This document shows positions 34,003 to 42,489 of a DNA stretch of 64,000 nucleotides, piece by piece. The stretch is from JAXMEB01 sp046348545 (GTDB taxonomy: Bacteria > Pseudomonadota > Gammaproteobacteria > Berkiellales > Berkiellaceae), in the NCBI GenBank assembly GCA_046348545.1, contig JAXMEB010000003.1:558001-622000 (forward strand), in the 5' to 3' direction. The position numbers and the translations under genes were made by a program. Each line of letters starts with the position of its first letter. Position 1 is the first letter of the stretch. The notes beneath the pieces were generated by a model. That model was not told the DNA's origin, made no database searches, and worked only from the letters and a program-made list of their open reading frames with translations.

Positions 34003-34896
34003 TTATACTGCCGCAGCCCCAGATACGATTTCTGAAATCTCTCTGGTAATGGCGGCCTGTCTTGCCTTGTTAAAAGCCAACTGTAAATCATCAATAATTT
34101 GACCTGCATTATCAGATGCGCTCTTCATAGCAACCATCCTCGCAGCTTGCTCACAAGCAAAATTTTCAACTGCACCCTGGTAAACTTGCGATTCAATAAA
34201 GCGCCGCAATAGAATATCTAAAATTTCTTTAGCCTCAGGCTCATACAAATAATCCCAATAAGGCAAACGTTCAGTTGGCGTATCCGCTCGCGGTCTTTCC
34301 GCTGGCTCGCCAACATCAACCATGGGTAACAATTTTTCAAGGGTGGGACGCTGCGTCATGGTATTAACAAATCGATTGTAAGCTAGATAAACAGCATCAA
34401 TTTTTCCATCCAAGTAAGCCTGTAACATGGATGAAACCGGACCAATCACCTCTGAAACACTGGGTGCATCACCAAGGTGAGTCTTCGCGGCCAGTAAACT
34501 ACCGCCCATTCGCTTGAAAAAGCCTTGGGCTTTCCCACCAATAACAGCAAACTCGAGACCCACATCTTGTGTGCGCCAATCAGCAATATATTGAATCAAT
34601 GTCCGAAACAAATTAGCATTCAGGCCGCCGCAAAGTCCTCGATCGCTGGAAATGACAATCAAGCCTACGCGCTTAACTTCTCGCTCGACAAGATAAGGGT
34701 GCCGATATTCCGACTGACCACCCTTAGAGACATGATTAATAACCTCACGGATATGCGAAGCATAAGGACGAGAGGCCAGCATCTGATCTTGTGCTTTGCG
34801 CATCTTGCTAGCCGCGACCATTTCCATAGCCCGCGTAATTTTCTGCGTGCTCTTAATGCTCTTAATTTTTGAACGGATTTCTTTTGCGCCAGACAT
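34003..34896 (-). CDS. atpG: ATP synthase F1 gamma subunit
   Basis: A 297-residue rotor subunit. The N-terminal helix (KSTQKITRAMEMVAASKMRK) and the C-terminal helix (NKARQAAITREISEIVSGAA) form the coiled-coil shaft, and the middle has the usual Rossmann-like domain (SDRGLCGGLNANLF). About ten residues longer than the E. coli protein, from an insert around 205-215. It starts 4 bp after the atpA stop. Confidence 0.95.
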   Translation of the reverse strand: MSGAKEIRSKIKSIKSTQKITRAMEMVAASKMRKAQDQMLASRPYASHIREVINHVSKGGQSEYRHPYLVEREVKRVGLIVISSDRGLCGGLNANLFRTLIQYIADWRTQDVGLEFAVIGGKAQGFFKRMGGSLLAAKTHLGDAPSVSEVIGPVSSMLQAYLDGKIDAVYLAYNRFVNTMTQRPTLEKLLPMVDVGEPAERPRADTPTERLPYWDYLYEPEAKEILDILLRRFIESQVYQGAVENFACEQAARMVAMKSASDNAGQIIDDLQLAFNKARQAAITREISEIVSGAAAV

Positions 34897-34900
34897 TATG

Positions 34901-36445
34901 TTATGACCACACTTGGGTTGATTTAAACGCCTCTAATACTTCCGTGAATGCTTTCTCAACCGTTTCATCCAACGTCGTATCTTTATTGACCTGCGCCATG
35001 AGCTCTGAGTACTTGTGCTTAACGAAATCATGCAAAGCCAACTCGTAGCCAACCACTTTATTGATCGGCACCTCATCTAGGTAGCCTTTTTCAGCAGCAA
35101 ACAGAATCAACGCCATAGAGGCCACCGACAAAGGTGAATATTGCTTCTGTTTCATCGCTTCAGTCACGCGTTGGCCCCGCTCAAGCTGCTTACGGGTCGT
35201 TTCATCTAAGTCAGATGCGAATTGGGCAAAAGCCGCAAGCTCACGATACTGGGCTAACGCTAAACGTACACCACCACCAAGCTTTTTAATAATTTTTGTC
35301 TGGGCAGCACCACCGACTCGCGAAACCGATAAACCGGCATTAATTGCAGGACGAATACCAGAGTTGAATAAATCAGTTTCAAGGAAAATCTGACCGTCGG
35401 TAATAGAGATCACGTTAGTGGGAACAAATGCAGATACGTCTCCCGCTTGGGTTTCAATAATAGGTAACGCGGTTAGTGAACCCGTCTTACCTTTCACTTT
35501 ACCATTGGTCATCTTTTCCACATATTCTTCATTGACTCTCGCTGCGCGCTCAAGTAATCGTGAATGTAAGTAGAAAATATCGCCTGGGTAAGCTTCACGT
35601 CCAGGTGGACGCTTTAGAAGGAGAGAGACTTGGCGGTAAGCCCAAGCTTGCTTTGTTAAGTCATCATAAATAATGAGAGCGTCTTCACCCTTATCTCTGA
35701 AATACTCACCCATCGCACAGCCAGCATAGGGGGCAATGAACTGCAACGGCGCAGCCTCAGCTGCAGTCGCTGCAACGACAATCGTATGCGCCATAGCCCC
35801 ATGTTCTTCTAGCTTTCTAACCACCGCTGCAACCGAAGAGGCCTTTTGGCCAATGGCAACATAAATGCATTTAACCCCAGTACCCTTTTGGTTAATGATC
35901 GTGTCGATTGCAATCGCAGTTTTACCCGTTTGCCTGTCGCCAATAATTAATTCTCGTTGACCACGCCCTACAGGAACCATCGCATCAATTGCTTTCAATC
36001 CGGTCTGAATAGGCTGGCTTACAGATTTTCTAGTGATAACGCCAGGCGCAACTTTCTCAATAGGTGAGGTTTGAGTGGTTTTGATTTCGCCTTTACCATC
36101 AATTGGAGCACCCAATGCGTTGACAACGCGCCCCAAAAGCGCCTCACCTACGGGCACTTCGAGAATCCGCCCAGTGCACTCCACAGATTGCCCTTCCGCG
36201 AGATGATCTGCTGCACCCAAAATCACAGCACCAACTGAATCACGCTCTAAGTTAAGCGCCATGCCATAAGTATTCTCGGAGAACTTGATCATCTCCCCCT
36301 GCATGACGTCTTTCAAGCCATGAATACGCGCGATACCATCGCCAAGGCTAATAATTGTCCCAATGGTTTTGGTCTTAGCATCCACCGAAGTGTCTGCAAT
36401 ACGTTGACGAATGATTTCACTGATTTCAGAAGGATTTAATCGCAT
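34901..36445 (-). CDS. atpA: ATP synthase F1 alpha subunit
   Basis: The 514-residue non-catalytic nucleotide-binding subunit. The P-loop region is GDRQTGKTAIAIDTI, with the signature SVSRVGGAAQTK and usual N-terminus MRLNPSEISEIIRQRI. Standard length, motifs intact. Confidence 0.97.
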   Translation of the reverse strand: MRLNPSEISEIIRQRIADTSVDAKTKTIGTIISLGDGIARIHGLKDVMQGEMIKFSENTYGMALNLERDSVGAVILGAADHLAEGQSVECTGRILEVPVGEALLGRVVNALGAPIDGKGEIKTTQTSPIEKVAPGVITRKSVSQPIQTGLKAIDAMVPVGRGQRELIIGDRQTGKTAIAIDTIINQKGTGVKCIYVAIGQKASSVAAVVRKLEEHGAMAHTIVVAATAAEAAPLQFIAPYAGCAMGEYFRDKGEDALIIYDDLTKQAWAYRQVSLLLKRPPGREAYPGDIFYLHSRLLERAARVNEEYVEKMTNGKVKGKTGSLTALPIIETQAGDVSAFVPTNVISITDGQIFLETDLFNSGIRPAINAGLSVSRVGGAAQTKIIKKLGGGVRLALAQYRELAAFAQFASDLDETTRKQLERGQRVTEAMKQKQYSPLSVASMALILFAAEKGYLDEVPINKVVGYELALHDFVKHKYSELMAQVNKDTTLDETVEKAFTEVLEAFKSTQVWS

Positions 36446-36465
36446 AGTTAACTCGTTTTACCCAC

Positions 36466-37005
36466 TCACTTCGACACTAAATTTTCTTTCAGGCTTAAAA
36501 GCCTACCTCGGACAGATCCATCAACCACTTGATCGCCAATCCGGATCACTGCACCGCCAATCAAGGTTGGATCGATGCGGCAATCTAGTTCAACTTGTCG
36601 CTCAAAACGTTTTGAAAGCTTTTCGCGCACAAGCTGTTGATAACTTGACTCCAATGACACAGCTGAGACACAGGTGACTTTAATCACTTGCTCGGCTTGC
36701 GCTCTATAGATCTCGTAGATACTCGAGATATCTGGCAAACAGCTTAAACGGCGAAAACGACCCAGAACATGAATCAAGTTTCTACTGTCTTCATTGAGAA
36801 TATCGGGCTGAATGCTCAAGAAAAGCTCAATTAGCTTTTCTCTAGCAAATTTTGGATCTTTCATTACCCCAATAACAACCGGATCGGATGCAATCATACT
36901 GAGAAATTGCAAACTTTCAGACCACACATTAAAGTCTTTTTTCTGACGTGCGAGCTCAAATATGGCTTTCGCATAGGGTCTTGCTATTTTGGACAAATTC
37001 GCCAT
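36466..37005 (-). CDS. atpH: ATP synthase F1 delta subunit
   Basis: A 179-residue peripheral stalk subunit. The N-terminal helical bundle begins SKIARPYAKAIFELA and the C-terminus has CRIDPTLIGGAVIRIGDQVV, both family signatures. It is 20 bp upstream of atpA and 5 bp downstream of atpF. Confidence 0.95.
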   Translation of the reverse strand: MANLSKIARPYAKAIFELARQKKDFNVWSESLQFLSMIASDPVVIGVMKDPKFAREKLIELFLSIQPDILNEDSRNLIHVLGRFRRLSCLPDISSIYEIYRAQAEQVIKVTCVSAVSLESSYQQLVREKLSKRFERQVELDCRIDPTLIGGAVIRIGDQVVDGSVRGRLLSLKENLVSK

Positions 37006-37010
37006 ATCGA

Positions 37011-37481
37011 TTACAACTCTTCGACTAATTGTTTTAACAGCTGCTGGTGGGCTGATGCATCAAGATTCTTTTCCAAAAGCCTCTCGGTACCCAACAAAAC
37101 CATTGCACCCACCTCATCACGCAAGCTGTCTCTGGCTTGACGGGACAGCTGTTCAATTTCGGCTTCGGCCTTCTTGATGAGCTTTTGCCCTTCTTCTCGT
37201 GCCTGCAGCTTAGCCTCATCAATAATCTTATCAGCTTGTCGCTTGGCTTCGTCTATTAAACGACCAACTTCAAGCTTAGTCTCTTTGAGATGTTTAGCTG
37301 CACTTTCTTTCGCTAAGGCAAAATCATGATGCCCTCTTTCAGCAGCAGCCAGACCATCCGCGATCTTGGCCTGACGCTGAGCAAGCGCCTGCTGAATCGG
37401 CGGCCAAACAAAGCGCATGGTAAAAAGAGCAAACAATAAAAATGTTATCATTTGCCCTAGAAGCGTTGCACCAATACTCAC
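37011..37481 (-). CDS. atpF: ATP synthase F0 b subunit
   Basis: A 156-residue peripheral stalk subunit, same length as in E. coli. One N-terminal membrane helix (MITFLLFALFTMRFVWPPI) is followed by a long charged helix that dimerises along the stalk. It follows atpE by 11 bp. Confidence 0.95.
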   Translation of the reverse strand: MSIGATLLGQMITFLLFALFTMRFVWPPIQQALAQRQAKIADGLAAAERGHHDFALAKESAAKHLKETKLEVGRLIDEAKRQADKIIDEAKLQAREEGQKLIKKAEAEIEQLSRQARDSLRDEVGAMVLLGTERLLEKNLDASAHQQLLKQLVEEL

Positions 37482-37492
37482 AGTGCTTCTCC

Positions 37493-37777
37493 TTAGCCTA
37501 CGTGCTTCAGTAGCTCAGCTAAGAATGGGCTTGCGAATGTGAAATATAACGCAACACCAACGCCGATCATGGATACTGCGTCCAAGAGACCCGCAATAAT
37601 AAACATCTTAACCTGAAGCATCGGTACGACTTCTGGTTGGCGAGCCGCCCCTTCCAGAAATTTACCGCCCATTAAACCAAACCCGATTGCCGTACCGAGA
37701 GCGCCCATACCAATAAGCATGGCCACAGCAATTGCGGTGATACCTTGTAAATTTGCGACTAATTGTGCAACTTCCAT
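37493..37777 (-). CDS. atpE: ATP synthase F0 c subunit
   Basis: A 94-residue proteolipid, two membrane helices joined by the polar loop ARQPE. The proton-binding carboxylate is Asp66 (IIAGLLDAVSM), and the Na+-type ligand pattern is absent, so a proton-driven ring is expected. The N-terminus is about a dozen residues longer than in E. coli. Placed between atpB and atpF as usual. Confidence 0.95.
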   Translation of the reverse strand: MEVAQLVANLQGITAIAVAMLIGMGALGTAIGFGLMGGKFLEGAARQPEVVPMLQVKMFIIAGLLDAVSMIGVGVALYFTFASPFLAELLKHVG

Positions 37778-37825
37778 TATGACTCCTACGCTTTACTCTA
37801 AATGAACAATAACTAAAAACTAAAA

Positions 37826-38593
37826 CTAATGATCTTCATGCGCCAAGCTCAAATACACGATCGTGAGCATCATAAAGATGAATGCTTGTAACGTAATAAC
37901 TAAAATATGGAAAACAGCCCAAATCCAACCTAACGGCCATTGGCCCCACCAGGGCAAGAGCGCGATCAAAATAAATATCAGCTCTCCAGCATATAAATTA
38001 CCCATCAAACGCAGCCCGAGTGATAAAGGCCTAGCGAGCTCATCCACAATGCGAAGTGCTATGTTAAATGGAAAAAACCAAGGGCCAAAGGGAGCAGAAA
38101 ATATTTCCTTGCCAAATCCAATAAACCCCTTCGCCTTAAAACTATAAAAAATAGTCAAAAGAAAGACACTAATCGACATGGCCATGGTTTGATTAGGATC
38201 AGTGGTGGGAACCACCTTGAAATAAGGCACCCCCAATAACGCTAAGCCCTGGGGAATCAAATCGACCGGCAACAAATCCATTAAGTTCATTAAAAAGACC
38301 CAGACTAATATCGTCAGGGCCAGTGGTGGAATAAACGTGGTTTTGGCATGCAGTGTTTCTTTGACTTGCTTGTCCACAAATTCAAATAAAACCTCTACAA
38401 AATTTTGAATTGGCCCCGGCACCCCTGCGGTTGCGCGACGCGCCGCAAAAACAAACACCCCCAGAAAAAGAATCCCCAGCACCCAGGAAACAGAGATGGT
38501 ATCTAAGTGAAATGTCCAAAACCCTTCACCATATTTAAGGTTCGTGAGATGGTGAACAATATAATCTGAGCTTGTTAATTCATGGGTATTCAT
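37826..38593 (-). CDS. atpB: ATP synthase F0 a subunit
   Basis: A 255-residue membrane subunit forming the proton half-channels. The essential Arg lies in LSLGLRLMGNLYAGELI. Five to six membrane helices. It starts directly after the atpI stop. Confidence 0.95.
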   Translation of the reverse strand: MNTHELTSSDYIVHHLTNLKYGEGFWTFHLDTISVSWVLGILFLGVFVFAARRATAGVPGPIQNFVEVLFEFVDKQVKETLHAKTTFIPPLALTILVWVFLMNLMDLLPVDLIPQGLALLGVPYFKVVPTTDPNQTMAMSISVFLLTIFYSFKAKGFIGFGKEIFSAPFGPWFFPFNIALRIVDELARPLSLGLRLMGNLYAGELIFILIALLPWWGQWPLGWIWAVFHILVITLQAFIFMMLTIVYLSLAHEDH

Positions 38594-38995
38594 CTAAACC
38601 AACGCCCTTACCCTTGGTAAAACATAAACAACAATGAGGGGTGCAAACCAAAAAAAGCCTTGGGTGAGAACAAAGCCCATCAACAAGCTCTTTGGCAAGA
38701 TCCCTTGAACGTTAAATGCAATAGAGAAGAGAACCGCTGTGAGCAGAATCTTGCAGCACTCTCCAAAATAAAAACCGCGAAGTATTTTTTGTGCTGCTTG
38801 TGCTCCAAAATGCGCAAACATGCACCGATACAAGAATAAGTTAGGTAGAACACAAATAAGGCCACCCAGGGTGACAGATATGGCGGTTGCCCGATCCCAG
38901 TATAATTGAACAAAAGGGAATAGGACGACGACAGCAAAGAGCTGGGTCATAACAATTCGATAAGCATCGTTGTAGTTTCTCAACTTTGTTCTCAC
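38594..38995 (-). CDS. atpI: ATP synthase assembly protein I
   Basis: A 133-residue membrane protein with four hydrophobic segments, the usual first gene of gammaproteobacterial atp operons, helping c-ring assembly. The sequence is divergent, as is normal for AtpI. The start is a GTG without a clear ribosome binding site; an ATG 15 codons on (MTQLFAVVV) is an alternative. A sigma70-like promoter lies 40-68 bp upstream. Confidence 0.85.
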   Translation of the reverse strand: MRTKLRNYNDAYRIVMTQLFAVVVLFPFVQLYWDRATAISVTLGGLICVLPNLFLYRCMFAHFGAQAAQKILRGFYFGECCKILLTAVLFSIAFNVQGILPKSLLMGFVLTQGFFWFAPLIVVYVLPRVRALV

Positions 38996-39034
38996 GCGGT
39001 TTTGACTGATTGCGGCGGCCTAAGCTGCGCGCAA

Positions 39035-39063
39035 AGTATACTGGCACAGCCCTTATTGATCAA
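39035..39063 (-). promoter_or_regulatory. sigma70-type promoter of the atp operon
   Basis: On the minus strand: TTGATC (39063-39058), a spacer of exactly 17 bases, then TATACT (39040-39035). Transcription would start near 39028, leaving a leader of about 35 bases before atpI. No other promoter-like pair is evident in 38996-39156. Confidence 0.65.
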
Positions 39064-39156
39064 CTCAGAGACTCGGATGAGCATACATTTATTATTCAGC
39101 TGACTCATTTATCGGGGGATATAACTGATGCAACCGCTATTGAATAGCTGCTCGCC

Positions 39157-39543
39157 TCAGCCAAGCGTACAAAAAATACGCGCGGAACTGAAGGGATTTG
39201 CCCATCTAGCCATTTTCTCTAACATAAACCAGAGTGTTTTGAGGTTTATTCGATTTTCATCGATAATAAAGCGCCTATCCTGGTTCGAAATATTTCTGGG
39301 CATACGAGGATAGGCTGGGCGCCTAAGCCACACTACATCTATTTCCTCGAAATTAATTGTTAAATTATTGGAATTAATTTTAGATGAAATCTGACCAGTA
39401 GCACCAATGTGCAGCTTGCTTTTTTGATTGAAGAGGAATTCTTCTGACATCCATCGGATTAGGGTACATCCTCTTCTTTCTAATCCATCAGCAACAACTC
39501 TTGCATGATCATCCTTTCCGTTAGTAATGATGAGTATTTTCAT
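39157..39543 (-). pseudogene. truncated MvdC/MvdD-like ATP-grasp protein (N-terminal pre-ATP-grasp domain only)
   Basis: The 128 residues (MKILIITNGKDDHARVVADG ... VDVVWLRRP-like ... FMLEKMARWANP) match the N-terminal domain of the ATP-grasp ligases that modify graspetide (microviridin-type) peptides. Such enzymes run to about 320 residues. Here the frame stops just after the conserved WANP, before any ATP-binding domain, and I cannot find the rest in the next 160 bp. It is probably a decayed gene. It starts 3 bp after the stop of the 321-residue orphan and in the same frame. Confidence 0.6.
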
Positions 39544-39546
39544 TAT

Positions 39547-40512
39547 TTACACTTGCCAGAACTTCTTTAGCAGCCCCCCCCCCCCCACATTGGGCAATAT
39601 ACTCCTTGCAGCGATATATGAAAGGGTGTCTTTACATTCACAACTCATAAAGGGTGCCAAATTTACATTATTTTGGGAGAGAGCAATCAACGCTGCTAAC
39701 GCCTTAGTTCTATCACTGTGGTAAGGTAAGTTTAGCTGCTCACAAAGAGCTGAAATGGCTTTTTTTAATATTTTTTGATTGCTCACATCATTGATCAAAT
39801 AGGAAAAAGAACGTGTTAATTCATTACGAACACCAGCACTTGAGTCATTTAATAAATTCTCTTTGATAATAACAATAACAACATCATCAGGATGCTTAGA
39901 CCAAGAAATTAAGGTTGCCGCTTTTATCCTCTCTTCAAAGTCATGAGAGTAACGAAGTATATCAAGAAGAACATCAGTATATTGAGGTGTCTTTTTAGCT
40001 AAATCTTTAGCAATAAGCTGTAATTCATGATCGCTACACTGCAAATAGCCGTCCTTGTAAAATTGCTTTGGAACAGCCCCTTGCTTCATAAGGTCTGTTA
40101 ATTTTTGTTCCCAACTACTGTAAAGTATGCTCAAACTTGTTGGTACTGTTATATTTTTTGAGTTCATTGGTATTTTTCGAAATCTATCTTTTTTGGCGTC
40201 GCGAGGAAGGATCTCAACATTGAAATAATACTTACCTTCTATATATCCAATAATACTGCAACTTATACTTGAGTCTATTTTTTTTTTGACTGCTTCACAC
40301 CATAGTTTCAAATTGTCTTTGTCAGGCGAAAACGATGCTCCTATCTTAATTGGTATTAAAGTTCTTACTAAACTTGCCTGTTGATCGTTGCCCCCCATCA
40401 CCTCCACACCGTCCCAGGTACCTTCAAATAACTCATCCTTATTTAGAGTAACGCCATTGTGTATAGACAAAACATATAAAAGCAGTGATAAAACAAGTGG
40501 GTTATATTTCAT
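39547..40512 (-). CDS. secreted orphan protein (321 aa) with a 13-base G tract near its 3' end
   Basis: The N-terminal hydrophobic stretch (YNPLVLSLLLYVLSIHNGVT) looks like a signal peptide. Residues about 25-130 form a beta-rich domain, followed by a helical half with HEAT-like repeats (ATLISWSKHPDDVVIVIIKE; RNELTRSFSYLINDVSNQ). There is no known motif. Thirteen G residues near the 3' end encode GGGG, eleven residues before the stop. Loss of one G would end translation at once; gain of one would replace the last ten residues or so. Function unknown. Confidence 0.6.
   Translation of the reverse strand: MKYNPLVLSLLLYVLSIHNGVTLNKDELFEGTWDGVEVMGGNDQQASLVRTLIPIKIGASFSPDKDNLKLWCEAVKKKIDSSISCSIIGYIEGKYYFNVEILPRDAKKDRFRKIPMNSKNITVPTSLSILYSSWEQKLTDLMKQGAVPKQFYKDGYLQCSDHELQLIAKDLAKKTPQYTDVLLDILRYSHDFEERIKAATLISWSKHPDDVVIVIIKENLLNDSSAGVRNELTRSFSYLINDVSNQKILKKAISALCEQLNLPYHSDRTKALAALIALSQNNVNLAPFMSCECKDTLSYIAARSILPNVGGGGLLKKFWQV
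39574..39586 (-). repeat. homopolymer of 13 G (coding strand) inside an orphan gene
   Basis: Thirteen consecutive C on the plus strand lie within the 3' end of the 321-residue gene. Tracts of this length are prone to slippage and act as phase-variation switches in some bacteria. Sequencing error in the run is the main alternative. Confidence 0.7.
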
Positions 40513-40524
40513 GAGGCACTTTTT

Positions 40525-40593
40525 TTAGAATTCTCTTTCCGCTGATCCTAGCGGTTGGGCAATCCCAATATAATTGAAGAAATTTCTATTCAT
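40525..40593 (-). CDS. possible small ORF (22 aa) upstream of the secreted orphan
   Basis: ATG 40593 is preceded by TAAGGT at a workable distance and encodes a 22-residue peptide beginning MNRNFFNYIGIAQPL and ending EREF, stopping 12 bp before the start of the 321-residue gene. A leader peptide or RiPP precursor next to the ATP-grasp relic is conceivable. However, 40551-40582 also matches part of atpI (27 of 32 bases), so it could be a relic of other coding sequence. Confidence 0.2.
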   Translation of the reverse strand: MNRNFFNYIGIAQPLGSAEREF

Positions 40594-40647
40594 ACGCTCT
40601 TACCTTAGATCAAACGGCTTGAGCAACGGAACTTACGTAATTCTTAG

Positions 40648-41517
40648 TTAGCCATGGTTTGACTGCAATGCTTCAGTTATTGGTGGAAGGAAATTTTCTG
40701 ATAGGGGAAGAATTGGCATTAACTCTACAGGCTCGAATGCTTCAATTGGCTGAATTGCTACAAGATCCGTCAACGCAGCATGTAGTGTCTCCTCCAGACT
40801 TATCAACGCCTCATCAACAGATTTATCCACAGGCCAGGTATAAAGGGTAATTCCTTCATTTTCAGCCATAGTCCGCAACCCCTCATAAACGCTGTACTTC
40901 TGCTGAAAGAAAACGTTTTCAATAAAATATGCGGTCCACGCTAAAGGGTTAAGACACTGAACACCTTGCGGCGCTTGTGGGGCGATGGGCTCGCTCATGA
41001 CCTGCACAATATCCTCAGCCTGAACGCCATCTGCTTTGATCTGCTCATACGCTAGTTTCAATAGATCATGACCTATAAGGTGTGTTTGGTAAGATAATAA
41101 ATACCGAGGCTCATCTTGAGCAAAATGCTTAACTTCCTGTTGATGAAATCGAAAATCTAGCTCATTAGTGCCTGCGACTAATACAACTCGATGACCTTCC
41201 GCTTGAAGCTTAGAAAATGTTTGGTAGTAATCCTCGATTTTTTCAATCGGGTTAAGTCGACTTTGCCAAGCACTGTCAAATTCTTCATCAGAAATATTTA
41301 ATTTAGGAAAGATATCGCGGACGGCATCTCTAAAGTCATCAGTCGTCAGATAACCTAATCGATATGAATTGATCGTTGACTTTAATGCGCCCCCAGGACG
41401 AAGAGACCATACCAAAGAAAGCAAATCCAGGCCATGCTTGCGAAAACAGTGCACAGCAGCCATGTCGTCTTGTTGAGACAATAAACTTAAAGGAAATACA
41501 ACCGCCTTTTTCGACAT
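40648..41517 (-). CDS. HAD-like protein with degenerate catalytic motif
   Basis: A 289-residue protein whose order follows HAD-IA phosphatases: strand 1 (KAVVFPLSLLSQ), helical cap (TINSYRLGYLTTDDFRDAVR, then FPKLNISDEEFDSAWQSRL), and motif II strand (HRVVLVAGTNELDF). Where active members have DxDG after strand 1, this protein reads PLSLL, so the nucleophile Asp and the acid Asp are absent. It is probably a non-catalytic pseudoenzyme or binding protein. It starts 24 bp after parB and may be the last gene of that operon. The C-terminus is Pro/Glu-rich. Confidence 0.6.
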   Translation of the reverse strand: MSKKAVVFPLSLLSQQDDMAAVHCFRKHGLDLLSLVWSLRPGGALKSTINSYRLGYLTTDDFRDAVRDIFPKLNISDEEFDSAWQSRLNPIEKIEDYYQTFSKLQAEGHRVVLVAGTNELDFRFHQQEVKHFAQDEPRYLLSYQTHLIGHDLLKLAYEQIKADGVQAEDIVQVMSEPIAPQAPQGVQCLNPLAWTAYFIENVFFQQKYSVYEGLRTMAENEGITLYTWPVDKSVDEALISLEETLHAALTDLVAIQPIEAFEPVELMPILPLSENFLPPITEALQSNHG

Positions 41518-41541
41518 CTACAACAGGGCTGCCTAATACAA

Positions 41542-42489
41542 CTAAACTTCTCTTTCAACGGGCCCTAGATGAGCCAAAATTCCCTCTAACTCATCAACAT
41601 CATTATAACGAATCACTACCGTTCCTTTCCCTTTACGAGTATGTCGAATCGCAACGGGCGCCCCCAAGCGCTCAGCCAAATTTCGCTCTAATCGAGAAAT
41701 ATTTGGATCCTTGCTGAAGGCCTGGATCACTTCCTCATGATTTTCACCAACTTCTTCCTGAAAACGGGCCACAATCCGCTCTGTTTCGCGAACCGACAAC
41801 CCTCTCGAAACAATGCTTTGTGCAATTTGAAGCTGCATCGAACCTTTCACTGACAACAGGGCTCTAGCATGCCCCATTTCTAATTGTCTGGACTCAACCA
41901 TTTGTTGCACTTCGGGCAACAAAGAAAGCAAGCGCATCAAATTTGTCACAGCCGCACGAGATCGGCCAACAGCTTCAGCCACATCCAGATGCGTTAAATT
42001 CATTTCATCTGCTAAACGCTTGAGCGCTTTTGCCTCTTCGATAGGATTTAAATCCTCGCGTTGAATGTTTTCAATCAACGCCATAGCGAGCGCCACTTCA
42101 TCGGACACATCTTTGATAATCGCTGGAATATGGGTTAACCCCGCGAGCTGGCAAGCTCTCCAACGCCTCTCGCCCGCAACGATTTCATAACCACCCATTT
42201 TTTTAGCGCGCACAATAATGGGTTGAATGACCCCTTGAGCTCGAATCGATTCAGCAAGCTGTTCAATCCCTTCATGCCGTATACTGTTTCTGGGTTGAAA
42301 TGGGCCACCTTGAATATCTTCTACTTTCAATGTTTGTAATTCGGATGTGCTTGTAATCGCCAAGGCAGCAACATCGTCCTTGAGCGGCTCAGGCGGTGCA
42401 ACGGATTGAATGGTTGCAGATAATAATTCACTGAGTCCTTTTCCTAAACCACGACGCTTATTTTGCCCATCATCCCTATCGCCTTTCAT
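41542..42489 (-). CDS. parB: chromosome partitioning protein ParB
   Basis: A 315-residue CTP-dependent DNA clamp that loads at parS and spreads. The N-terminus is KRRGLGKGLSELL. The CTP-binding/ParB-N domain contains GERRWRACQLAG and NIQREDLNPIEEA, followed by the HTH region (TNLMRLLSLLPEVQQMVESR) and a C-terminal dimerisation domain. It overlaps parA by 4 bp. Five parS-like sites lie on the other side of oriC at 53.3-55.2 kb. Confidence 0.96.
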   Translation of the reverse strand: MKGDRDDGQNKRRGLGKGLSELLSATIQSVAPPEPLKDDVAALAITSTSELQTLKVEDIQGGPFQPRNSIRHEGIEQLAESIRAQGVIQPIIVRAKKMGGYEIVAGERRWRACQLAGLTHIPAIIKDVSDEVALAMALIENIQREDLNPIEEAKALKRLADEMNLTHLDVAEAVGRSRAAVTNLMRLLSLLPEVQQMVESRQLEMGHARALLSVKGSMQLQIAQSIVSRGLSVRETERIVARFQEEVGENHEEVIQAFSKDPNISRLERNLAERLGAPVAIRHTRKGKGTVVIRYNDVDELEGILAHLGPVEREV

